Assembly: GCA_021234155.1 (NCBI GenBank)
Contig: JAJEKV010000002.1
Coordinates: forward strand, 43,577,203-43,641,202
DNA: 64,000 nt
From: Isoetes taiwanensis
Taxonomy: Eukaryota > Streptophyta > Lycopodiopsida > Isoetales > Isoetaceae
Reading direction: 5' to 3'
In this document: positions 56,531-64,000 of the stretch, piece by piece
Layout of the letters: every line of letters starts with the position of its first letter
Position numbering within the stretch: the first letter of the stretch is position 1
Notes under the pieces: generated by a model
The model's database searches: none
What the model saw: the letters and a program-made list of their open reading frames with translations, nothing else
Told to the model about the DNA's origin: nothing
Position numbers and translations under genes: made by a program

Positions 56531-57934
56531 TCATTGGTCATTTGGATCAATATAATCACCCCTGCGGCCCCGGAGGTGGTGGTAAGAACTGGTTAATGTC
56601 CGCTTAATCGTCTCTCCTTCACGCGGCTCCTCCTCCCCCCTCCACAATTCCATCTCGCTGAAAGGTTTGAAAAGTGTGCATCCGCCCATCCCTCCTGCGA
56701 AGGTCAAATGTGGCAACGGCATGCGACCTTGCATATTAAATATGGCATATTGTAACTCGGAAAAATCCATCCGTCTTGCAAGGTTGGATGAAGCGGCTTT
56801 GCAACATCCAATCAAGAACACATCGCATGTGCATACGATGCCCACACCCTAGAGTGTACCAGCCCACTGTGTCGTTGTCACCACAAAATTGGCAATGTCA
56901 GAATCAACAACCTTTAGCTCTTCCCCGACTCTCATACAAATACTCGCGAGGGAGATAGGATATCGACCGCTCAAGTCACTCTAAAAGGGTCGAGTCTAAC
57001 GATTTGGTCAAATTGCGCAAGTGCTCGTTGTTTTCTCTAAGGACCGTTGCCTCCTGTTTAATGCCGCTAGTTGCCGTTTTAGCGCCCTCTAATTCAGCCG
57101 CCATCTTATCATACCCATCGCACGGTCCTTCAGCGAATATTCTCCTCGAAAGTGTCGGGGTTCCGACTTCTCTCATTCTCTAGTTGGGCCGAATATCCAC
57201 AAGGTCATTCACGGCTCCGGCCAGCGGTTACCCTGTCACCTCCAAAAGTTGGATAGCGTCAAGAACAAGGTATGTAATGGTGATGGGCTCACCATGTGGC
57301 CCCTCTCGCTATCTTCCGAGATAGCTTGACCCTCTTCGTCTTTGCCACTACCGCTTCCTTGCCTCCATTTCCTACTCCCATAATTTACGGGCACTTCCTT
57401 CACAAGCTCGTAGTATACTTGTCGCGCAAAACTCTTACTAAACTCATTTGTGGGGTAAATGTCCCTTCACTTGGACATGACGCCGAAAGTGCTTTTGCTC
57501 GAACCACGGCATTCTTGCACTCGTGAGCCTTATACTTACCCCCGCCTACTAGGCCACTCACTTTCAAACTCATTCTTGTCCAAATTTGTGATTACATCGT
57601 CGTAGTCCGCTCCACTTGGACAATAGCCGCCCCGCCTCACCGGCTACATTATGCACCTCCGTGATGGTGCAATTATCCCTCTTTGAAACTTCATCCATCG
57701 TGACGCAACCTTCTTAACTCGCCGCGAACTCATTCGCCCTTGCATGTCTTCTTTGCTCTCTCCATTTGCCGAGCGGTGACATCTCAAGCTCGTTCTCCAA
57801 CCCTTGATGCCAAGGAGATCTGAGTAGAGGGTCCTCAAATTAGAGGGAACCGAAAATCCATGCTGATCCTCCCGCTCGACGACCGACATTCCGTGTGTCG
57901 GGGATTCAATTCTTCGATCTGTTAGGTGGGACAT
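56531..57934 (-). pseudogene. Unrecognised degenerate gene inside the hAT element
   Basis: Minus-strand coding-like segments: 57,934-57,560 (MSHLTDRRIESPTHGMSVVE, donor-like GTAAGT near 57,540), 57,525-57,300 (VLRDKYTTSL, GNGGKEAVVAKTKRVKL), 57,176-56,976 (a coiled coil, VLRENNEHLRNLTKSLDSTL) and 56,845-56,531 (MDFSELQYAIFNMQGRMPLP, GGMGGCTLFKPFSEMEL). Their order suggests one multi-exon gene. Domain not recognised. It shares strand with the kinase-like gene immediately upstream and could be a second cargo gene. Confidence 0.35.
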
Positions 57935-58204
57935 AATTTGAATTTACTTGACTTCTATAGGTGCAATCGGACCCGACTTGTATAGGTGTGCTTTGACTTC
58001 TTGTCTTTATAATGTTCGTTAGCTGCGACATATAAAAAAGCATAGAATAAATAACACAAAAAACACACGAAAAGGAAAACTAAGCTACACAACACACATA
58101 GACAATAATCTTTCATGTAGCATCAGACAATAATCTTTCATTTAATGAATTTAGTTGGAATATTATGTAATACAAGGATGTTTGAATGTAAGTGAATATG
58201 CACG

Positions 58205-59938
58205 CTAGGCGTGACTAGGACCAGCTTGGTCTAATGCATCGTCGCCACCCTGGCCAAGTTGAAGAATCCAATCTGATTCCAATTGTGGCCTCGTGCACGG
58301 AATTGGAGAGCAATGAAAACTGCTCCGCATTGTGTCAAGTAGCTGGGCCATATCAAATTTTCGTGTTTTGTCCCTCATTGGCGACTCAACGCAATGTTTC
58401 AAATAGTCGCACATTCTCCGATGCTTGCCTTGTTGCTCCAAGTTTCCTATTGACTCCATGTAGGAGTACTTACTAGCAAAGTCAGCTAAGTAGTAGACAA
58501 TGTACGCTGCCCCGTGTAAATCAAAGTCAACCCTTGCAGGCACTGTCTTCGAGCCACTACCAAAAAAAAGATCATCATGCATATATGGATGCCTGGCCCT
58601 TTCCATCTCAATTCTTTTCTTACCTTCGCCATCCATACCCTTGTAATGCCATCGTTTTACCTCCACTGTCTCGTGGATCAACCTGGATTCACCCCAATCA
58701 CAAATGCCAATGTACACAGCCTGAGGATTAATACATCCCTTCTCCTTTCCATAATCAAAATGGAGCAATATATTGCCCGGATGCAAGTCCATATGCAAAT
58801 ATCTTTCTTGATGGAGCTTTCGTAGCCCGCTACAGAATGACATTGCTAAGTCCCCAACCCTAGAGGCAACAAATAATTCTTTCTTTCTGCGCTCCTCAAG
58901 CAGCCTCAAGTCCGTCTCAACTCTGGGGACAGCTCCCAACTTCTTAAATGCAAGCTCGCAAAGGCATTGGACCCATGACTTGTAAAGAAGGTTGCCAAGC
59001 TAACCTCCATTCCAAAAAAGGGAAAATTAAGCCTTGTCTTTCTAGGCGGTTGTGCTACCAATGCAACGTATTATACACCCGTGCCTAACTTGCATTCGAC
59101 TCCCTCATGTTCTTCAAAGATAGCTTCCACTAACTTATTGGGTTCTCAGACTATGCTGAAAATTATTATGTTGAAGTTTTACACAATAAGGTTCATCTTT
59201 AATAAAACTAGACCCTAAAATATTGCACTTATACACTTTGCACCATATGAACCAGAACCAATTCGTTTATGCATTTTATTATTTGTGATGAATCTACCAT
59301 GGCAAACCAAGTAGTCTTGGCATCGCTCTTCTACGAGCTTCCCACTCCCTATGTCTCACGGGACGTTTGGCTTTTATGGTTTGCGCCAACACTTTCTTAA
59401 CAAGATGGGGGTTGATGGGCCTCTTTCTTCAATTTTTGTTGGTCCACGCCGATTCCATGTCTTTGGCTTTTTCTTTCAACTCTAGCCTCAGCGATGACTA
59501 CTCAAATTTGCAACTGTGGATCATATTGCCGTAGTAGCGGCTAATATTACCCACTATCCATGTATACCTCTCTTGCTCACTCTTTTCGTGGTCTAGCTCC
59601 ATCATTGAAGCTTAAAAGCCCTCTCGGCATCTTTTACCAGCCCCGCATGGTAGTCTAGCCATCCTTCCTCACCGCTAGTAATCAATTCCAAATCTCGAAA
59701 TGAGGCATTGCCGTACCGATTACACAACGGGGTTCATGAAATCTGGTCTCAAAGTAGACCATGCTTGTTGTGGTCTACTTCTTTTTCTACGCGGCAGTGC
59801 TGCAGAAGATGACTCAGGTTGCAGCTCTGTAGCCTGTGTTTGAGACGCCAATGCCTCTACTGGTTGCGGCTCTATCTGAGACACTAATGCCACATTTGGT
59901 TGCAAGTTAACTTCCGCTCTCTCTTCTGAAGTCATACT
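58205..59938 (-). pseudogene. Protein-kinase-like cargo gene within the hAT element
   Basis: The C-terminal 244-codon frame holds the kinase core: YLHMDLHPGNILLHFDYG (catalytic loop, HMD for HRD, with the conserved Asn) and YIGICDWGESRL (DWG for DFG), then FDLHGAAYIVYYLADF in the C-lobe and an end at DQAGPSHA. Upstream, in other frames, are SWVQCLCELAFKKLGAVPR, FPFFGMEVSL and RYGNASFRDLELITSGEEGW. The N-terminus starts MTSEERAEVNLQPNVALVSQ near 59,935. No glycine loop or VAIK lysine is identified, so activity is doubtful. It lies on the strand opposite to the transposase, within the element's termini. Confidence 0.6.
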
Positions 59939-60639
59939 TCTTGTTTTAAGGGATTGTCTAGCAGGCTAGCAAAATGCGACTCCGCGATAATACGCAAATG
60001 AACTGACAACAGCAACACCTACAAGTCAAGCAAAGATAAAACTTTCAATTTAGTGCTTAGCACATGAGGGTAAATCAACTCACTTTAACCAAAACAAAAC
60101 ACTAATTTTATGCTTCCTACACTAAGACCCTAACATGAGTATGTATGTGCAAGGCCAAGGATAGGGTAACAAATAAAAGGACCAAAACACGATTTATGAT
60201 CTATAGCCCAGCTACTTCCAAAATGCAAGGCTAGCAAGTTTTAAATGCATTGCACTTGTCCTAGGTCACGCTTTTTTCAAAAGACGAGACCAATCGAATG
60301 CTTATCAAAACATACATGGTTCCTATATTAGTGTCGGACTTTCATCAACAACACCATCAGGAACTAGGGTGTGAATTGATAAAACATTCTCCTAACCCTT
60401 AATAAAAGTACAACGCGACACCTTTCGACACCACAGCGTGACCAAGGCCAACTTGGCGTCAGCGAGGGTTATACTCTTACTAAAGGAAGACCCTAGTTGC
60501 CTTAAGCTTCAGCAGTGCCACCCACCCTCGGCATGGCGCAAATAAATGCGGCAATACCAGGCAAGGGGCATGCCTATGCTCTTGGCAACACACAACCCTA
60601 AAAAAGCCCTCTCAGTTGTTGTTTAAGGGAAGGCAACCA

Positions 60640-60890
60640 ATTTCTTTTCTTTTTTGGTTTTTTTTTTTTTTTTTTTGCTTAAATTATTATTTTTTATTTG
60701 CTTAAATTATTATTATTATTTTTTTTTTCTAAAATAGGCCAAGCTCAAATTACAGTAACAAGGCACTCACCATCGTTCGCCCCTTACACGGGGGCAACAG
60801 GCGAGGGCCTAGCTATGACCTAACACGGCCTACCTATCAAAAACAACAAAAAAACCCTAAAAACTAAAAAAAAAAAAAAAAAAAAAGGTT
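60640..60890. repeat. Poly-T / ATT / poly-A low-complexity stretch
   Basis: A T20-type run near 60,660, TTATTATT repeats near 60,710 and an A20-type run near 60,868. No gene seen between 59,940 and 60,930. Confidence 0.85.
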
Positions 60891-61375
60891 TTGGGTGGCA
60901 AATTGCAAGGTTGGGCGCAGGAAATACCTTGTTTTTGGTAAGAAAAAATCGAATCGCGCCGCGAATATATAAAAAATTTCGCGTCTGCAGAAAACTTGAT
61001 TGGGGCTACAGACGCGAAAACTTTTTTCGCAGCGAAACGTGAAAACGGTATCACGACGAACATCGGTCCGGTTTCGGCGACGCCAAATAGTTTCGAAAGC
61101 GTGACGAAAAAACTTTCGCGTCAGCAGAACGAAGTTTCGCAGACGTCGCGAAAGTCGACTTGTACTTTTGCGGTAGCGAGAATTAGATTTAGCGACGCGA
61201 AGTTTTTTTCACAGACGCTGGCTTTCAAGACGACTTTAAATTTTTTGAAATTTTACCGGGCGAGTTTTTTATCGTTAAATCATTATTTTATTAAAAATAT
61301 TATTTTATTAAAAATACGTATTTTTTGACTTTATCGTCGAGAATTTTAATTTTTACGCGTCTTAACCTATCCCCG

Positions 61376-63584
61376 CTTCAAATTGATTCATGCTTTAGAA
61401 GCGTGACGACTTGACCGCCTGAAGAAAAGGCTTGACAAGAATCCGGGCATCAATGACTCGCCATTCGGGAGGCATAACCGTAATTCATGCCCTTCAATGT
61501 GTTTCCTGGATGGAAGGTTTCTTTAAGGAGTCTTGTGAGAAACTCCCTAATAGCCCTATGTACCACTTGAGTGACAATTTCACGAAACAAGAAGTCTACG
61601 ATAATTATAAGGAGATGTGTGTTGAGGCTGGAGAACGCTTTGTCTGCTACTCTTACTTTCTATGTGCTCGGAAAAAGAGTTTTTCAGCGTGTCCATTCCT
61701 AGAAAGCATAGGATGTCTGTTTGTGCTACATGCTCTGAATTAAAAGCTCAGAGACAAAATGCAAGGACACTTCACACTAAAAGTAAGCTTCCAGGACGTG
61801 TTCTTGCCTAGTTCTACTTAAAAGTAGGTTCTTTCCTAAACATATTTTCATTTCAGATGCATTGAAGGAGAAACTGAACAAGCACAGAGAACAACAATCT
61901 TTGGAAAGGAGAAAATTGACAAAACATAGGAAGAAAGCTTTGGAACAACCACTCAACTACATATCGGTTGTTATTGATGGAATGGACCGAAGAAGACCAC
62001 CCTACCACATTTTGTCAATGTGCCTAAGGATTTCTTGAAGAAGATTTCATACATCTGCATGTTGTTGGTGCTATGGTATTTAATGGAAAACTATCTTGCA
62101 AGGCATTTTTGAATTATCCAAACATTCATGCTGATCCAAATCTCACTATCACAATATTGAATAAGCTTCTTTCCAATCTAGAACATATACCACCGGTTCA
62201 GATCTTTGACTAGACAACACGACAAGGGAAAATAAGAATCAGCGTTGTTTGCTTATCGTGCTATGCTAGTAGAGAAACAAATCTTCAAGAAGGTGAATAT
62301 TGGTTTCCCGCTTGTTGGTCATACACACGACCAAATTGATCGGATGTTCAAGATGGGTTCTCTAAACGTCTTGCTCGAAAAAAAGCTCTCACCTACCAGC
62401 AATGATTGAGGTTATCCAAGATTCCTACAATCCTCGCCCGGACATCGAAGTTATTGGAAGAAACTTATGATTTCAAAGAATGGATTTTTCAAGAGATCAA
62501 CTGGGGTCAGCGTGCTATTGAGCCCTTGAGAAACATTACATTTCAAACATCGGATCAAAATTTCACTTGTAGATGGCGGGGCCATCTTACAAGGAAAGAA
62601 ATATGCCACATCTTTTGCGAAAGCAGCCGCCAGGTATTCAATTCATTCGCACCATCCCCAATACTAGTTCCATGCTCTCTCGGCAGAGCAAATGCCTCTA
62701 AAAAGCTTGAAAGAAATCACAAAGAGTAAAAAGGAGGGAAGAGCATTTGACTCAAACAAATCATTGGATTTTATTGAGACAAGTATTGACCGTGCTCTAA
62801 CCACTTTGGGGAGGCAGATGCTTTATGGTGGCCTCAGTTTTTTTTCAAAGAACGTGACATTTTGCAAGCTTCATTACAAGGTCGAAGACCGCCATACATT
62901 CAACGGCCATCTAGGCAAACTCTCCCCGTGCAAGTTGATAATCAAGAGGAACATGTAGAGATATTGGCTAGCTCGGATGAAGATGACAGAGTCATGTACA
63001 CCGCCCCGCGCCTTACAAACACAACAAGTTGCTCGAGTATCCGGGTTCGATCTCGAGATTTGAAAAGGAATGCTCATAGTTGTCCCACCGGTGATAATGA
63101 TGAACTGGGAAGCCGTTCGCTAGCTAAAGTCTTGGAGGTAACAAGAGAGGATGGAATTCCCACTCAATTAAAAGTGCAATGGATGAGAACAAATCTTTGC
63201 CGGTGCTTTTCGAGTGGGAGTTATACTTTGGAGATGGTAAAAACAGAGTGGGAAAGAGAGCAAAGTCCAAAGCAAGCAACTGGCCGTCATAGATCTAGCT
63301 GAAGTAAAGGTTCTTGCATATGACTTTGTTCGACCGCTAATAAGTTACGTATGGTCACTCAAACTTTAATAAGGTCGGCATGTGGATTAAACAAACAACC
63401 TAGAAAGGTGGCCAAAAAAGATGATGATGAGGACTCACTTGTAGACAGTGAGGAAGAAGATCGTTCGAGTACATCCAATTTTGAGAGTGAAGCTGAGGAT
63501 GAAGGCTCAAGTGATCAGGGATTAAATGAGTCGGAGGATGAGATGCATCCTGATCTTGCTGCAAAATGTAAGTTTGTCCGATGA
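61376..63584 (+). pseudogene. DUF7869-family gene, 3' part, after the hAT insertion
   Basis: Resumes FKLIHALEA at the TSD, then KLPNSPMYHLSDNFTKQEVY, a Cys segment (SVCATCSELKAQ in the shifted frame), LNYISVVIDGMD (61,950-61,990), LDNTTRENKNQR (about 62,210), LVGHTHDQIDRMFKM (62,311-62,355) and FSKRLARKKALTYQQ. The Asp-Asp-His/Asp trio in this order is the RNase-H-like signature of DUF7869. An acidic tail (DSEEEDRSSTSNFESEAEDE) ends at 63,584. Frames change several times. With 50.9-51.2 kb it reconstitutes one gene split by the transposon. Confidence 0.72.
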
Positions 63585-63934
63585 CTCGAACATGTAAAGA
63601 ACAGAAAGTGCAGGTGATGATTGTCTGTCAAAATGTCCTATATTTTTGACAATTTTGTTCATAATTTTGTACAATTTTCACAACCATGAATATATCACTT
63701 CTTTGTCACTCTATTACCCTTGCTATTTTTTTTATTGCCCCTTTTTTGCTACACTTTATAAAAGTAATTATTTTTTGTTCTAGTTTAGGAGGATGAAAAT
63801 TGCTATTTAAAATTTTTGCATGAAAGTTATGTTCAATCAACCCCTCAAAAATGGTACCTAAATTACTTAAATTGTCACACCTGTCACAAAAAAATCTTAA
63901 AAATGGATTTTTTCAAGGGAATTTTAGGGAATCT

Positions 63935-63994
63935 TTCAAAGATTCCTTTTGAAGTGCGTTTCCAGCAAATAAGTGCGTTTCATTTTAAACTTTG
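63935..63994 (-). mobile_element. Terminus-like repeat at window end (inverse of 45,380)
   Basis: Ends CATTTTAAACTTTG at 63,994 with GAAGTGCGTTT and AAGTGCGTTT inside, the inverse of the repeat at 45,380-45,440. The 6 bp after it (TTTTAA) run into the window end, so a full TSD cannot be read. Confidence 0.6.
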
Positions 63995-64000
63995 TTTTAA

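Larger units (their letters stand above)
51202..61375 (+). mobile_element. 10.2-kb hAT-superfamily element with transposase and cargo, exact 8-bp TSD
   Basis: Left end CGTGGATAGGTTCAATACGC and right end GCGTCTTAACCTATCCCCG are inverted, and both match the miniature elements at 2,040 and 23,367. CTTCAAAT flanks both ends (51194-51201 and 61376-61383). Subterminal regions at 51,220-51,640 and 60,940-61,230 are rich in (CA)GACGC in both orientations. Inside are a degenerate hAT transposase (52.0-54.57 kb), nested foldback elements (54.96-56.0 kb), coding-like minus-strand sequence (56.5-57.9 kb) and a protein-kinase-like gene (58.2-59.94 kb). At this size, carrying an apparently unrelated kinase, it is a cargo-bearing hAT, unless later insertions added the cargo. 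Confidence 0.88.

Noticed and set aside
45368-64000. A single 18.6-kb transposon bounded by the inverted CAA(G/A)GTTTAAAATG ends
   Set aside because: The visible flanking bases do not match as a TSD and the right flank is cut by the window end.
1-64000. LTR retrotransposons
   Set aside because: No reverse transcriptase, integrase or gag motif and no paired LTR with 5-bp duplications were seen in any frame.

Overview
The window looks like nuclear DNA from a land plant, and the transposon mix fits a seed-free plant (fern, lycophyte or bryophyte) best. It is AT-rich, has GT-AG introns and TATA-box promoters, and is full of DNA transposons and short palindromic repeats. I see no rRNA gene, complete tRNA gene, LTR retrotransposon or CRISPR array. 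The lineage is an inference: the only direct hint is a Replitron-like HUH transposase relic, a class reported as abundant in non-seed plants. Many reading frames are broken by 1-3 nt changes. Near-identical duplicated copies differ mostly around CAG/CTG and CG sites, so some of the 'pseudogenes' may be consensus errors rather than real decay.

Layout. 1-2.0 kb: AT-rich, no gene seen. 2.04-2.69 kb: a 648-bp non-autonomous hAT element with an exact 8-bp target-site duplication (TSD). 5.0-11.8 kb: small minus-strand gene family (MAS... starts, VMKRFKEI motif, TATA boxes), interspersed with hairpins built on (GA)TCACACGACGCG, plus a second hAT-like miniature element at 10.67 kb. 12.34 kb: a perfect 35-bp inverted repeat. 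14.5-15.85 kb: Replitron-like relic. 16.5-19.3 kb: tandem duplication of a DUF7869-like gene. 20.6-22.56 kb: pogo-type transposase. 22.76-38.45 kb: a rearranged block (A1, B1, A2, C, inverted B2) with a ParB-like gene carrying a probable methyltransferase region, a pair of divergent small genes, and about 30 copies of one 22-bp palindrome. 40.5-41.4 kb: possible host-gene exons. 44.5-50.3 kb: a clear N4/N6-type DNA methyltransferase gene (minus strand) surrounded by about 28 copies of a different palindrome, GGTATAAATTTATACC, including an 11-copy array phased at about 30 bp. 51.20-61.38 kb: a 10.2-kb hAT element with an 8-bp TSD, its own degenerate transposase and a kinase-like cargo gene, inserted inside a DUF7869-family gene whose two halves lie at about 50.9-51.2 and 61.4-63.6 kb.

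How it fits together. The 10.2-kb hAT element is probably the parent family of the two ~645-bp miniatures, because it shares both termini and GACGC-rich subterminal regions with them. One miniature has an empty-site paralogue in the window, which proves the insertion. The most novel signal is that two ParB/methyltransferase-type genes each sit in their own field of a private palindrome, placed upstream and in introns but essentially not in exons. I suggest, as a hypothesis only, that these proteins bind or methylate those palindromes, by analogy with ParB-parS or methyltransferase self-marking.
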